Below are positions 46,749-55,895 of a stretch of 64,000 nt of DNA, piece by piece; the stretch's first letter is position 1; each line of letters starts with the position of its first letter. The notes beneath the pieces are model-generated. The model was not told the origin of the DNA, did no database searches, and saw only the letters and a program-made list of their open reading frames with translations. The stretch lies in contig NZ_LVYV01000001.1 of the NCBI RefSeq assembly GCF_001618955.1, forward strand, positions 1,117,628 to 1,181,627. The letters run 5' to 3'. A program made the position numbers and the translations under genes. This DNA is from Tardiphaga robiniae. GTDB lineage: Bacteria; Pseudomonadota; Alphaproteobacteria; Rhizobiales; Xanthobacteraceae.

Positions 46749-46848
46749 CCCTCCCCCCTTGCGGGGGAGGGCCGGGGAGGGGGGTAACCCCAAGCTCCGG
46801 CGTTTGCGGCCACCCCCCTCCCTGACCCTCCCCCGCAAGGGGGGAGGG
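46749..46848. repeat. long GC-rich palindromic repeat between ugpB and ugpA
   Basis: A 37-base arm at 46749-46785 and its complement at 46812-46848 differ at only two positions. Each arm itself contains a smaller palindrome, CCTCCCC..TTGC..GGGGAGG. Runs of C and G and the nested symmetry are typical of dispersed palindromic repeats of Bradyrhizobium relatives. In the transcript it would make a very stable hairpin inside the ugp operon. Confidence 0.8.
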
Positions 46849-46894
46849 GACACGTCTGCAGCGCTTCGCTTTCGTATAGACCCACGATGATCAA

Positions 46895-48208
46895 TTACCT
46901 CACCGTCTTCTCAAATGTCCGCAACATGGCGTTGCCACGGCTCACGGCAGTATCGAGCGCCTGCTGCGCGGTCTGCTGGCCGCCCAGCGCAGACTCGATT
47001 TCCTCGGACCAGATGTCTCGCAGCTGCACCATGTTGCCGAACCGCAGGCCGCGCGAATTTTCGGTCGGCTCCTTGTTGGTCAGCTCCTTCAGCGGGGTCT
47101 GCAGGATCGGGTTCTTGTCATAGAAACCGTCGGTCTTGGTCTTTTCATAGGCAGCCTTGGTGATCGGTAGATAGCCGGACTCCTGATGCAGCTTTGCCTG
47201 ACGATCTGTGTCGGACAGGAAGCTGAAGAACTTGGCGATGCCCTTGTAGTCGTCGGGCTTCTTACCGCCCATCACCCACAGCGAGGCGCCGCCGATGATC
47301 GAATTCTGCGGCGCGCCGGTGACGTCGGGATAGTAGGGCATCGGCACCGAGGTGAAGGCGAATTTGGCGGTGCCCTTCGCCGTCGCGTAATAGCCGGACG
47401 AGGTCATGAAGAGCGGGCATTCGCCGGAGCCGAAGCGACTCTCGCTGGCATTGGCGCGGCCGGAATAGTCGTAGGTCTTGTCCTTCTGCAATTCGATCAG
47501 GGTCTGCAGATGTTTGACATGCAGCGGAGAATTGAACTTCAGTTCGGTGTCGAAGCCGTCGAGTCCGTTCGCCTTGGTACCGATCGGCACATTGTGCCAT
47601 GCCGAGAACTGCTCGATATTGGCCCAGGTCGCCCAAGCATTGGAGAAGCCACAAGTCGCATAGCCGGCCGCCTTGAGCTTCTTGGCGCCCTCGAACACTT
47701 CGGGCCAGGTCCTGGGAATTTCGGCAATGTTGGCCTTCTTCAGCGCATCCAGATTGACCCACATCACCATCGACGATGAGTTGAAGGGAAACGACAGCAT
47801 TTCGCCCTTCGATGTCGAGTAGTAGCCGGTGATCGCGGGCAGGTAGTTGTTGGGATCGAACGGCTCGCCCGCGTCCTTCATCAGCTGGTAGACAGGTTTG
47901 ACGGCGCCCTTGGCGCTCATCATGGTTGCGGTGCCGACCTCGAAGACCTGCAGGATGTGCGGTGCGGTGCCGGCTCGGAACGCGGCGATGCCGGCATTCA
48001 TGGTGTCGGGATAGCTGCCCTTGAAGGTCGGGATCACCTTGTAGTCCGACTGGCTGGCATTGAAATCAGCCGCGAGCTTGTTGACGATGTCGTTGTTGCC
48101 GCCGGTCATCGCGTGCCACCACTGGATCTCGGTCACTGCATGCGCGGGCGAAGCGAGCGCCAGCGTGGATGCGAACAAAGTGGCGAGTGCGAATTGGGGG
48201 CGGATCAT
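46895..48208 (-). CDS. ugpB: glycerol-3-phosphate-type substrate-binding protein
   Basis: 437 residues, close to E. coli UgpB (438). A signal peptide (MIRPQFALATLFASTLALAS, cleavage near PAHA|V) is followed by TEIQWWHAMTGGNNDIVNKL, where W and H residues of the ligand pocket are expected, and later SNAWATWANIEQFSAWHN and a FMTSSGYYATAKG segment, all UgpB-like. It delivers glycerol 3-phosphate or glycerophosphocholine to UgpAE. Start ATG at 48208, 7 bases after GGGAG; farther starts at 48232 and 48277 add non-family residues. First gene of the operon. Confidence 0.92.
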   Translation of the reverse strand: MIRPQFALATLFASTLALASPAHAVTEIQWWHAMTGGNNDIVNKLAADFNASQSDYKVIPTFKGSYPDTMNAGIAAFRAGTAPHILQVFEVGTATMMSAKGAVKPVYQLMKDAGEPFDPNNYLPAITGYYSTSKGEMLSFPFNSSSMVMWVNLDALKKANIAEIPRTWPEVFEGAKKLKAAGYATCGFSNAWATWANIEQFSAWHNVPIGTKANGLDGFDTELKFNSPLHVKHLQTLIELQKDKTYDYSGRANASESRFGSGECPLFMTSSGYYATAKGTAKFAFTSVPMPYYPDVTGAPQNSIIGGASLWVMGGKKPDDYKGIAKFFSFLSDTDRQAKLHQESGYLPITKAAYEKTKTDGFYDKNPILQTPLKELTNKEPTENSRGLRFGNMVQLRDIWSEEIESALGGQQTAQQALDTAVSRGNAMLRTFEKTVR

Positions 48209-48342
48209 CCAGTTTCTCCCGTTAGCCGTCATCGTCTCGTTGCAACAAAGCTGCGCCGGATGACGTGCATGCGACATTTTGACAGCGCGGATGCTAGGCG
48301 GGAAATAGCGGCGTTGGGAAGCCGCAAAAAGTCGAAGACGAA

Positions 48343-48367
48343 CGGGGCTGCAGATCGCGCAGCCCCG
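48343..48367 (-). terminator. terminator of CoA-transferase gene
   Basis: A perfect 9-bp stem (CGGGGCTGC and its complement) with a 7-base loop lies 8 bases after the CoA-transferase stop on the minus strand, with a TTTTT run some 20 bases beyond. It separates this gene from ugpB. Confidence 0.65.
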
Positions 48368-48374
48368 TGTTGTT

Positions 48375-49583
48375 TTATCGCTTGCGCTCGGAGCCGCTCA
48401 CGGTTCCTTTGGCGACCAGCTCCTTGATCTCGTCACCGGAGTAGCCGAACTCGGTGAGGATCTCGTTGAAGTGCTCGTTGAACTTCGGCGGCACGTGGCG
48501 CAGGCTCGCTTTGGTGCGGTCGAAGCGGACCGGCGAGGCAACGCCCTTGTACCAGTCCTTCTCGATGATATCGCCGCGATGCTTCGTGTGCGCATTGGCG
48601 AGTGCCTTGTCGATCGACTGCACCGGGCCTGCCGGCAGGCCGGCGCCGAGCAGGCGCTCGCACAGCGGTGCGCTGTCGTGTTCCCCAAGGATCGCTTCCA
48701 GCTCGGCACGCAGCGCATCGCGATTCTGCACGCGGTCACGGTTGCGTGCGAAGCGCACGTCCGTGCCGAGCTCCGGCTTGCCAAGTTCGCGGCACAGCTT
48801 GCGGAAGGTGCCGTCATTGCCGACGCCCATGAAGATGTTGCCGTCGCGGGCAGCGAACACGGCATAGGGCACCAGGTTCGGGTGCTCGTTGCCGGTTAGC
48901 GCCGGCGGCTTGCCGCCGTTGTAGAAATAATTCGCGGTATGCGGATGCATGATCGCAAGACCGGTTTCGTACAGTGTCGCCTCGACGAATTGACCGAGCC
49001 CCGATTTGGCGCGCTCGGCGAGCGCCATCAGGATGCCGACGCAGGCATAGAGACCGGTCGCCATGTCGACAAGCGCGACGCCGATGCGGGTCGGGCCGCT
49101 TTCCTGTGAGCCGGTCGATGCCATCAGGCCGACCATCGACTGGATGATCGCGTCATAGCCGGGGTGGCCGCCATGCGGGCCATCGCCGCCGAAGCCGGAG
49201 ATGCGGCAATGGATCAGCTGCGGGAATTTCTCGCGCAGGAAATCGTTGCCGATGCCCCATTTGTCGAGCGTGCCGGGCTTGAAGTTCTCGATCATCACGT
49301 CGGCATTTTCGAGCATCCGCATCAGCACCGTGCGGCCGTCCTCGGAGGCGAGGTCGAGACCGATCGAGCGCTTGTTGCGGTTGGTGCCGATGAAATAGGC
49401 CGCGTCGTCGTCGTGGAAGGGGGGGCCCCAGTCGCGAGTCTCGTCGCCGGCCGGCGGCTCGACCTTGACGACGTCAGCGCCGTGGTCGGCCAGGATCTGG
49501 GTGCAATAGGGTCCGCCAAGAACGCGCGACAGATCGATCACGCGCAGGCCGGCAATCGCGCCGGGAGCTATGGGCAAGCTCAT
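48375..49583 (-). CDS. CaiB/BaiF family CoA-transferase
   Basis: 402 residues of the class III CoA-transferase family, which moves CoA between organic acids through an aspartyl-CoA thioester. AGLRVIDLSRVLGGPYCTQIL at the start, VKVEPPAGDETRDWGPPF near residue 40, and IGVALVDMATGLYA with the catalytic Asp173 are conserved. Related enzymes act on formate/oxalate, carnitine, or succinate; the substrate here is not clear and there is no oxalyl-CoA decarboxylase or acyl-CoA dehydrogenase next to it. AAGG lies 8 bases upstream of the ATG. Confidence 0.92.
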   Translation of the reverse strand: MSLPIAPGAIAGLRVIDLSRVLGGPYCTQILADHGADVVKVEPPAGDETRDWGPPFHDDDAAYFIGTNRNKRSIGLDLASEDGRTVLMRMLENADVMIENFKPGTLDKWGIGNDFLREKFPQLIHCRISGFGGDGPHGGHPGYDAIIQSMVGLMASTGSQESGPTRIGVALVDMATGLYACVGILMALAERAKSGLGQFVEATLYETGLAIMHPHTANYFYNGGKPPALTGNEHPNLVPYAVFAARDGNIFMGVGNDGTFRKLCRELGKPELGTDVRFARNRDRVQNRDALRAELEAILGEHDSAPLCERLLGAGLPAGPVQSIDKALANAHTKHRGDIIEKDWYKGVASPVRFDRTKASLRHVPPKFNEHFNEILTEFGYSGDEIKELVAKGTVSGSERKR

Positions 49584-49739
49584 TCAATCAGCCTTCTCTC
49601 AAGTGTCGTTGGGATATTTTTATGCCAGAGAGCATGTAAGGGCTGTCAGAGCTAGCGGGCTTCCGGCCGGTCAGCAATGGCCTTGTCCGGGCAGCGGCTA
49701 TGGCCAGAGCGAGGGTATGGCGCAACCGCCAGACGAACG

Positions 49740-49772
49740 CGAACGGGCTCGGCCGATGGCCGAGCCCGTTCG
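49740..49772. repeat. 15-bp perfect hairpin with 3-base loop
   Basis: CGAACGGGCTCGGCC (49740-49754), GAT loop, then the exact complement (49758-49772). It lies 34 bases downstream of the ohr stop, in the gap before the CoA-transferase gene. No T run follows on either strand. It could end the ohr message, or form a cruciform. Confidence 0.6.
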
Positions 49773-49805
49773 TATCGAGAGTTAATTCGTTTGCGTCGCT
49801 GTGAC

Positions 49806-50231
49806 TCAGACGATCACGATGCGGACGTCGATATTGCCGCGTGTGGCGTTGGAATACGGGCAGACCTGATGCGCTTTCTCGACCAGCGCTTCGGCGTCGG
49901 CGCGAGCGAGACCCGGCAGCGAGACGGCGAGTTCGACATCGAGGCCGAAACCACCGGCCGAACGCGGGCCGATGCCTACCGTGGAGGTGACCGAAACGTC
50001 GGCGGGGACCTTGGGGCCGCCCTGCGAGCCCACGAACTTCATCGCTCCGATGAAGCAAGCGGCATAGCCTGCCGCGAACAGCTGCTCGGGATTGTTGCCT
50101 GCGCCGCCCGCGCCGCCGAGTTCCTTCGGTGTGGCGAGCTTGACGTCGAGCGCGCCATCGAGCGTTGCGGCGTGGCCATCGCGGCCGCCGGTTGCCTTGG
50201 CGCTGGTCTTGTAGAGCACGTTGACAGACAT
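49806..50231 (-). CDS. ohr: organic hydroperoxide reductase Ohr
   Basis: 141 residues of the Ohr/OsmC family, a thiol peroxidase that reduces organic hydroperoxides with a lipoyl reductant. The two catalytic cysteines are Cys59 (GYAACF) and Cys124 (VCPYSNATRGN), and the NPEQLFAAGY motif is typical of Ohr rather than OsmC. GAGGAG lies upstream of the ATG. It is divergent from ohrR, with repeated operator-like palindromes between them. Confidence 0.95.
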   Translation of the reverse strand: MSVNVLYKTSAKATGGRDGHAATLDGALDVKLATPKELGGAGGAGNNPEQLFAAGYAACFIGAMKFVGSQGGPKVPADVSVTSTVGIGPRSAGGFGLDVELAVSLPGLARADAEALVEKAHQVCPYSNATRGNIDVRIVIV

Positions 50232-50268
50232 GGTGTGTCTCCTCGTTGTTGGTGTCTTGCCCGATTAT

Positions 50269-50331
50269 AATTGCGCACAATTAGATTGCGTACAATACAT
50301 AAAACGCGCCGCACAACCTAATTGTGCTCAA
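50269..50331. promoter_or_regulatory. candidate OhrR operators
   Basis: AATTGCGCACAATT (50269-50282), ATTGCGTACAAT (50285-50296) and an imperfect AATTGTGCTCAACT near 50319-50332 resemble the AATTG..CAATT palindromes bound by OhrR proteins. They lie in the AT-rich region between divergent ohr and ohrR. Confidence 0.65.
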
Positions 50332-50392
50332 CTGATCGTGAAGGGGTTGGGGTTGGGCGTCACCTGTGGCCAAATAAGCTCCGGAGATAATC

Positions 50393-50851
50393 ATGGCCAA
50401 GAAACCCGCACCCGTTCCGCTGCTGCAGCTCGATAACCAGCTCTGCTTTGCCGTCTATTCGACCGGCCATGCGTTCAATCGCGTCTACAAACCGTTGCTG
50501 GACCGGTTGAAGCTGACCTATCCGCAATATCTGGCGATGCTGGTGCTGTGGGAGCAGGACAATGTCCCGGTGAAGGACATCGGCGAGCGGCTGTTTCTCG
50601 ATTCGGGCACGCTGACGCCGCTGTTGAAGCGTCTGGAAGCCGCTGGCCTGATCAAGCGCACCCGCAGCGTCGAGGATGAGCGGCAGATGCTGATCGCATT
50701 GACGGCGCAAGGTCAGGCGCTGCGTGAAAGAGCCAAGGCCGTGCCGCAGGGAATCCTTGCGGCGTCAGCCTGCACGGTCGGCGAAATGGCCGCGATGAAA
50801 AATGACCTCGTGGCGCTACGTGATCGGCTGAACGCAGCGCTGGGGGATTAG
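50393..50851 (+). CDS. ohrR: organic peroxide sensor/repressor OhrR
   Basis: 152 residues of the MarR family. The peroxide-sensing Cys18 is in LLQLDNQLCFAVYSTGHAF, and the winged helix is seen in LTYPQYLAMLVLWEQ, TLTPLLKRLEAAGLIKR and RSVEDERQMLIALT. Only one cysteine near the N-terminus and one later (ASACTVG) exist, so oxidation may use either single- or two-cysteine chemistry. It represses ohr and itself until oxidised. GGAG is upstream of the ATG. Confidence 0.93.
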   Translation: MAKKPAPVPLLQLDNQLCFAVYSTGHAFNRVYKPLLDRLKLTYPQYLAMLVLWEQDNVPVKDIGERLFLDSGTLTPLLKRLEAAGLIKRTRSVEDERQMLIALTAQGQALRERAKAVPQGILAASACTVGEMAAMKNDLVALRDRLNAALGD

Positions 50852-50911
50852 CGCGGTCATTCTCTACGAGGATTAGTTGGTGCGGCTCGCTGAGCCGAAG
50901 CTCGCGAAGGG

Positions 50912-50987
<76 letters not shown>

Positions 50988-51068
50988 AATACCTGCGACG
51001 CACTGGGTGGGGCGTCGCGCGGCAAACCAAGATCACATATCAGGAGTGATCTCAAGTCTCTTCTGAGC

Positions 51069-51482
51069 TTAACTTTCTTCGTCGCCCGAGACGTCGCCGA
51101 TGATGTCGGTCACGTCCTCATCGCCTTCTTCTTCGTCGGCAATGAAGGTCGAATCATCGTCTTCATCGTCATCGATGGTGTCATCGACTTCGATATCGTC
51201 CTCGGATTCCAGTACGGCAGCCTTCTTGCCGGTATTCTCCTCGGCGTCGGCTTCCTCCAGCGAGACCAATTCTTCGCTCTCGGCGGCTTCCGGAGTTTCC
51301 GCGGCGGCAGATGCTGCAGCTGCGCGTGCGGCTGCATCCGCGCGGGTCCGCGGCGGCGCAATCGGCGCAATCGGCACAACCTCGCCTGTATAAGGCGAAA
51401 TCACCGGGCTCTTGTTGAGGTCGTAGAACTTCTTGCCCGTCGTGGGGCAAATGCGTTTGGTTCCGAGATCGGATTTGGCCAC
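51069..51482 (-). CDS. FYDLN acid-domain protein (TIGR02300 family)
   Basis: 137 residues. The N-terminus AKSDLGTKRICPTTGKKFYD with LNKSP is the conserved, zinc-ribbon-like FYDLN segment; only one cysteine is present. After residue about 60 the protein is an Ala-rich and then extremely acidic tail (DIEVDDTIDDDEDDDS), surely disordered. This family is confined to alphaproteobacteria and its role is unknown. The start is GTG at 51482 with AGGA 8 bases upstream. It is divergent from aroA. Confidence 0.9.
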   Translation of the reverse strand: MAKSDLGTKRICPTTGKKFYDLNKSPVISPYTGEVVPIAPIAPPRTRADAAARAAAASAAAETPEAAESEELVSLEEADAEENTGKKAAVLESEDDIEVDDTIDDDEDDDSTFIADEEEGDEDVTDIIGDVSGDEES

Positions 51483-51629
51483 GTGAAGGGTCCTGGGGAT
51501 TTTTTGAAAAACGGTGCTTCACTTGGCTAGTTGACGCGCCCCTGTCAATAGCGGTTTGCGTGAGAATGACCGCTGCGTGACGCAGCGTGGCTCATATGCT
51601 ACGAGCCGCCTGCGCGAAGGAACACAATC

Positions 51630-52979
51630 TTGACCCAATCAGACACAGCCGCCGCCCAGCCGACACCGCTGACAGCGCGAAAATCCGGCGCCCTGCGCGG
51701 CTCTGCCCGCGTGCCCGGCGACAAGTCGATCTCGCACCGGGCCCTTATTCTGGGTGCCCTGGCGGTCGGCGAGACCCGGATCACGGGGCTGCTGGAGGGC
51801 GAGGACGTCCTGAATACCGCCAAATCGATGCAAGCACTGGGCGCCAAGGTCGAACGAACAGGCGATTTCGCGTGGAAGGTCAATGGCGTCGGCGTTGCCG
51901 GATTTGCCGCACCCAAGGCGCCGCTGGATTTCGGCAATTCCGGTACCGGGTGCCGGCTGGTGATGGGCGCCGTTGCCGGCTGCCCGATCGAGGCGACGTT
52001 CGATGGCGATGCCTCGCTGCGCAGCCGGCCGATGCGCCGGATCGTCGACCCCCTGGAATTGATGGGCGCCAGGGTGACCGCAAGCGAGGAGGGCGGACGT
52101 CTGCCGCTGACCATCGCCGGCGCGCGTGATCCGCTGCCGATCGTGTATCGCACCCCGGTGGCCTCAGCCCAGATCAAGTCGGCCGTTCTACTGGCAGGTC
52201 TGTCGGCGCCGGGCACGACCACGGTGATCGAGACCGAGGCCAGCCGCGACCACACCGAGCTGATGCTCAAACATTTCGGCGCCGAGATCGTCTCTGAAAA
52301 AGAAGGCGCGCATGGTCGTAAGATCACGCTCACCGGCCAGCCTGAATTGAAGGGCGCTGATGTCGTGGTGCCGGCAGATCCATCCTCCGCAGCATTTCCG
52401 ATGGTTGCGGCTCTGATCGTGCCGGGTTCCGAGATCGTGCTCACCGACGTGATGACCAACCCGCTGCGCATCGGGCTGTTCACGACGTTGCGCGAGATGG
52501 GGGCATCCATCGAGGAAAGCGATATCCGCGGCGATGCCGGCGAACCGATGGCACAGTTCCGGATCACTGCGTCGAAGCTGCACGGCGTCGAAGTGCCGCC
52601 GGAGCGCGCGCCGTCGATGATCGATGAATATCTGGTGCTGGCTGTGGCTGCGGCGTTTGCCGAGGGCACGACCACCATGCGCGGGCTGCAGGAGCTGCGT
52701 GTGAAGGAATCCGACCGTCTGGAAGCCACTGCGGCGATGCTACGGGTCAACGGCGTCAATGTGGAAATCGTTGGCGACGACCTCATCGTGCACGGCAACG
52801 GCCGTGTTGCCGGTGGCGGCCTCGTCGCCACCCATATGGATCACCGCATCGCCATGTCGGCACTGGCCATGGGCCTCGCTTCCGATCAGCCGGTGACCAT
52901 CGACGACACGACATTCATCGCAACCAGCTTCCCCGATTTCATCCCGATGATGCGTCGGCTGGGTGCTGATTTTTCGTGA
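51630..52979 (+). CDS. aroA: 3-phosphoshikimate 1-carboxyvinyltransferase (EPSP synthase, class II)
   Basis: 449 residues, catalysing EPSP formation from shikimate 3-phosphate and PEP in aromatic amino-acid synthesis. [20 protein letters not shown] at the start, [12 protein letters not shown] near residue 99, [34 protein letters not shown] and RVKESDRL are those of class II enzymes such as Agrobacterium CP4. At the position of CP4 Ala100, which confers glyphosate insensitivity, this protein has Gly105. The start is TTG at 51630 with AAGGA 8 bases upstream. cmk and rpsA follow on the same strand. Confidence 0.96.
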   Translation: MTQSDTAAAQPTPLTARKSGALRGSARVPGDKSISHRALILGALAVGETRITGLLEGEDVLNTAKSMQALGAKVERTGDFAWKVNGVGVAGFAAPKAPLDFGNSGTGCRLVMGAVAGCPIEATFDGDASLRSRPMRRIVDPLELMGARVTASEEGGRLPLTIAGARDPLPIVYRTPVASAQIKSAVLLAGLSAPGTTTVIETEASRDHTELMLKHFGAEIVSEKEGAHGRKITLTGQPELKGADVVVPADPSSAAFPMVAALIVPGSEIVLTDVMTNPLRIGLFTTLREMGASIEESDIRGDAGEPMAQFRITASKLHGVEVPPERAPSMIDEYLVLAVAAAFAEGTTTMRGLQELRVKESDRLEATAAMLRVNGVNVEIVGDDLIVHGNGRVAGGGLVATHMDHRIAMSALAMGLASDQPVTIDDTTFIATSFPDFIPMMRRLGADFS

Positions 52980-53090
52980 GCCGGGCTGGCGTGGATATTT
53001 CCGGAGACGGGTGCTAAGTCCGCGCAGGTCGCGCGAGCTTGGCTCCCGATCCACCGCCATTCATCGTGACAAGACGAGCACGCGCAACGC

Positions 53091-53729
53091 ATGATCATTG
53101 CTATCGACGGTCCCGCCGCATCCGGAAAAGGCACGCTGGGCAAACGGTTGGCGCACCATTACGGCTACCGGCACCTCGATACCGGCGTGATCTATCGCGC
53201 GGTCGCCAAGGCGCTGCTCGATCTTGGTGCGGACCTGACCGATGAGGCGCTGGCCGTGGCTGTCGCCAGTGAGCTCGATCCCGAGAAATTCGGCAATCCG
53301 GCGCTGAAGACCCAAGAAGTCGGCGATGCGGCCTCTGTGGTCTCGGCCATCCCCCGGGTGCGGGAGGTCCTTTTGAACTTCCAGCGGCGTTTTGCCGAGG
53401 ATCCGCCGGGAGCGGTGCTCGACGGCCGCGACATTGGAACCGTGATCTGCCCCCATGCGGACGTGAAGATCTTCGTCGTGGCCGATGCCAGGGTCCGCGC
53501 CCGCCGGCGCACCCTGGAGGCTCTTGGACGGGGCGAGGTGGCCGATGAGGCCGCCGTGCTGGCGGATATCATCAGGCGCGACGAACGCGACCAGAACCGC
53601 CCGATTGCGCCTCTAAAGCCGGCCACGGATGCATACTTGCTGGATAACTCCAATTTGGATATAGAAGGCGGCGTCCGGGCCGCCATCGACATTGTCGAGG
53701 CCGTCCGAGCGGGCCGGCAACGGGTCTGA
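53091..53729 (+). CDS. cmk: cytidylate kinase
   Basis: 212 residues. Phosphorylates CMP and dCMP with ATP. The P-loop [19 protein letters not shown] is at residues 3-21, [15 protein letters not shown] follows, and the [19 protein letters not shown] segment and a [14 protein letters not shown] lid are conserved. The ATG at 53091 has only a weak upstream site. The order aroA-cmk-rpsA is conserved widely in proteobacteria. 262 bases separate it from rpsA. Confidence 0.96.
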   Translation: MIIAIDGPAASGKGTLGKRLAHHYGYRHLDTGVIYRAVAKALLDLGADLTDEALAVAVASELDPEKFGNPALKTQEVGDAASVVSAIPRVREVLLNFQRRFAEDPPGAVLDGRDIGTVICPHADVKIFVVADARVRARRRTLEALGRGEVADEAAVLADIIRRDERDQNRPIAPLKPATDAYLLDNSNLDIEGGVRAAIDIVEAVRAGRQRV

Positions 53730-53991
53730 TTTTTCTTTCTTTCCGAAAGGCCTCAGACAAAACCGTTGCCGTCATTGGAGGAAAGCCCGCTCCCGATCTC
53801 GAGCTGCGATACGCGCTTCAGGCTCCGGACACCATCAAGACCCTACCCACGTTTCGATCGTGAAGGCATGCTGCCGGCCCGTTCTTGCATCCTCCTGCAA
53901 GGCGGTCGTTAGAGGTTGCGGACCCCTGACACTTCACATTTGAGACGCCCATTAACCCGAACGGCCGGCGATACCCGCATCTGGAGAACAA

Positions 53992-55695
53992 ATGGCTTCG
54001 ACTGCTTCTTCGTATAATCCTTCCCGCGATGATTTCGCGGCGATGCTCGACGAGTCCTTCGCGGGCGGCAACCTTCAGGAAAGCTCTGTCATCAAGGGCA
54101 TCGTGGTTGCGATTGAAAAGGACATGGCCGTCATCGACGTCGGCCTGAAGACTGAAGGCCGTGTGGCACTGCGCGAATTCGCCGGTCCCGGCCGTGACAG
54201 CGAACTCAAGGTCGGCGACGAAGTCGAAGTGTTCCTCGACCGGATCGAAAACGCACTGGGCGAAGCCGTTCTGTCGCGCGACAAGGCCCGCCGCGAAGAG
54301 AGCTGGGGCAAGCTCGAGAAGGCCTTCAACAACAACGAGAAGGTTCACGGCGTCATCTTCAACCAGGTCAAGGGTGGCTTCACCGTCGATCTTGACGGCG
54401 CAGTGGCCTTCCTGCCGCGTTCGCAGGTGGACATCCGTCCGATCCGCGACGTCGCTCCGCTGATGAACAACTCGCAGCCGTTCCAGATCCTCAAGATGGA
54501 TCGCCGCCGCGGCAACATCGTCGTGTCGCGTCGTACGGTTCTCGAAGAGACCCGCGCCGAACAGCGTCAGGAACTGGTCCAGAACCTCGAAGAGGGTCAG
54601 GTCATCGACGGCGTCGTCAAGAACATCACCGATTACGGTGCGTTCGTTGACCTCGGCGGTATCGACGGCCTGCTGCACGTCACCGATATCGCGTGGCGCC
54701 GCGTCAACCATCCGACCGAAGTGCTCACCATCGGTCAAACGGTCAAGGTCAAGATCATCAAGATCAACCACGAGACCCACCGTATCTCGCTCGGCATGAA
54801 GCAGCTGCTCGACGATCCGTGGCAGGGCATCGAGGCGAAGTACCCGCTGAACGCACGCTTCTCGGGTCGCGTCACCAACATCACCGACTACGGCGCATTC
54901 GTCGAACTGGAGCCGGGCATCGAAGGCCTGATCCACGTGTCGGAAATGTCGTGGACCAAGAAGAACATGCACCCCGGCAAGATCGTTTCGACCTCGCAGG
55001 AAGTCGAAGTGCAGGTTCTCGAAGTCGACAGCGTCAAGCGCCGCATTTCGCTCGGTCTCAAGCAGACCATGCGCAATCCGTGGGAAGTGTTCGTCGAGAA
55101 GTTCCCGGTCGGTTCGACCGTCGAAGGCGAAGTCAAGAACAAGACCGAGTTCGGTCTGTTCCTGGGTCTCGAAGGCGACGTGGACGGCATGGTCCATCTC
55201 TCCGACCTCGACTGGAAGCAGCCGGGTGAGCAGGTCATCGACAACTTCAAGAAGGGCGACATGGTCAAGGCCATCGTCCTCGACGTGGATGTCGAGAAGG
55301 AGCGCATCTCGCTCGGCGTCAAGCAGCTCGAAGGCGACCCCTTCGCAGAGCCGGGCGACGTCAAGAAGGGCGCTGTCGTGACTTGCGAAGTGATCGAAGT
55401 GAAGGAATCCGGCATCGACGTTCAGATCGCCGGCACCGACTTCACGACCTTCATCAAGCGTTCGGAACTGGCGCGTGAGCGCTCGGATCAGCGCGCTGAG
55501 CGTTTCGCCGTCGGCGAGAAGGTCGATGCCCGCGTGATCCAGTTCGACAAGAAGGCCCGCAAGGTCCAGGTGTCGATCAAGGCTCTCGAAGTGGCAGAAG
55601 AGAAGGAAGCCATCGCGCAGTACGGATCGTCGGATTCGGGCGCGACCCTCGGCGACATTCTCGGCAAGGCGCTCAAGCAGAGCACCGACAAGTAA
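53992..55695 (+). CDS. rpsA: 30S ribosomal protein S1
   Basis: 567 residues with six S1 RNA-binding repeats. Repeat signatures such as VIDGVVKNITDYGAFVDLGG, GRVTNITDYGAFVELEPGIE and GEVKNKTEFGLFLGLEGDV are obvious. S1 sits on the 30S platform and unfolds mRNA for initiation. GGAG lies 6 bases before the ATG. The codon usage is strongly biased, as in highly expressed genes. A strong terminator follows at 55736-55763. Confidence 0.98.
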   Translation: MASTASSYNPSRDDFAAMLDESFAGGNLQESSVIKGIVVAIEKDMAVIDVGLKTEGRVALREFAGPGRDSELKVGDEVEVFLDRIENALGEAVLSRDKARREESWGKLEKAFNNNEKVHGVIFNQVKGGFTVDLDGAVAFLPRSQVDIRPIRDVAPLMNNSQPFQILKMDRRRGNIVVSRRTVLEETRAEQRQELVQNLEEGQVIDGVVKNITDYGAFVDLGGIDGLLHVTDIAWRRVNHPTEVLTIGQTVKVKIIKINHETHRISLGMKQLLDDPWQGIEAKYPLNARFSGRVTNITDYGAFVELEPGIEGLIHVSEMSWTKKNMHPGKIVSTSQEVEVQVLEVDSVKRRISLGLKQTMRNPWEVFVEKFPVGSTVEGEVKNKTEFGLFLGLEGDVDGMVHLSDLDWKQPGEQVIDNFKKGDMVKAIVLDVDVEKERISLGVKQLEGDPFAEPGDVKKGAVVTCEVIEVKESGIDVQIAGTDFTTFIKRSELARERSDQRAERFAVGEKVDARVIQFDKKARKVQVSIKALEVAEEKEAIAQYGSSDSGATLGDILGKALKQSTDK

Positions 55696-55735
55696 GCGCG
55701 CAAGTAAGTTTCGACTCACTTGTTGCTACCAATTG

Positions 55736-55763
55736 GGGCCCCGGTTTCACCGGGGCCCTTTTT
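55736..55763 (+). terminator. rpsA intrinsic terminator
   Basis: GGGCCCCGG-TTTCA-CCGGGGCCC, a perfect 9-bp GC stem followed by TTTTT, 40 bases after the rpsA stop. A classical Rho-independent terminator. Confidence 0.92.
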
Positions 55764-55895
55764 GCTGTTTCGACCATGTTTTCTTCATATTGCCTCGCAA
55801 TTGATGTATTTGAGATACCTCAAGTAAACGCTGCCCGGACGACAGATGCAGCATCCGCCAGACGCAGCTCTCGCCGAGGGCTTAGGAGACTTCCG

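Noticed and set aside
46712..46894. Possible CRISPR-like repeat between ugpB and ugpA
   Set aside because: It is one inverted repeat with nested symmetry, not spaced direct repeats; no cas genes are present.
53818..55719. 633-codon minus-strand open frame opposite rpsA
   Set aside because: Mirror of S1 codon usage (Leu/Asp/Glu/His-rich repeats follow the S1 repeats); no ribosome-binding site and rpsA is certain.
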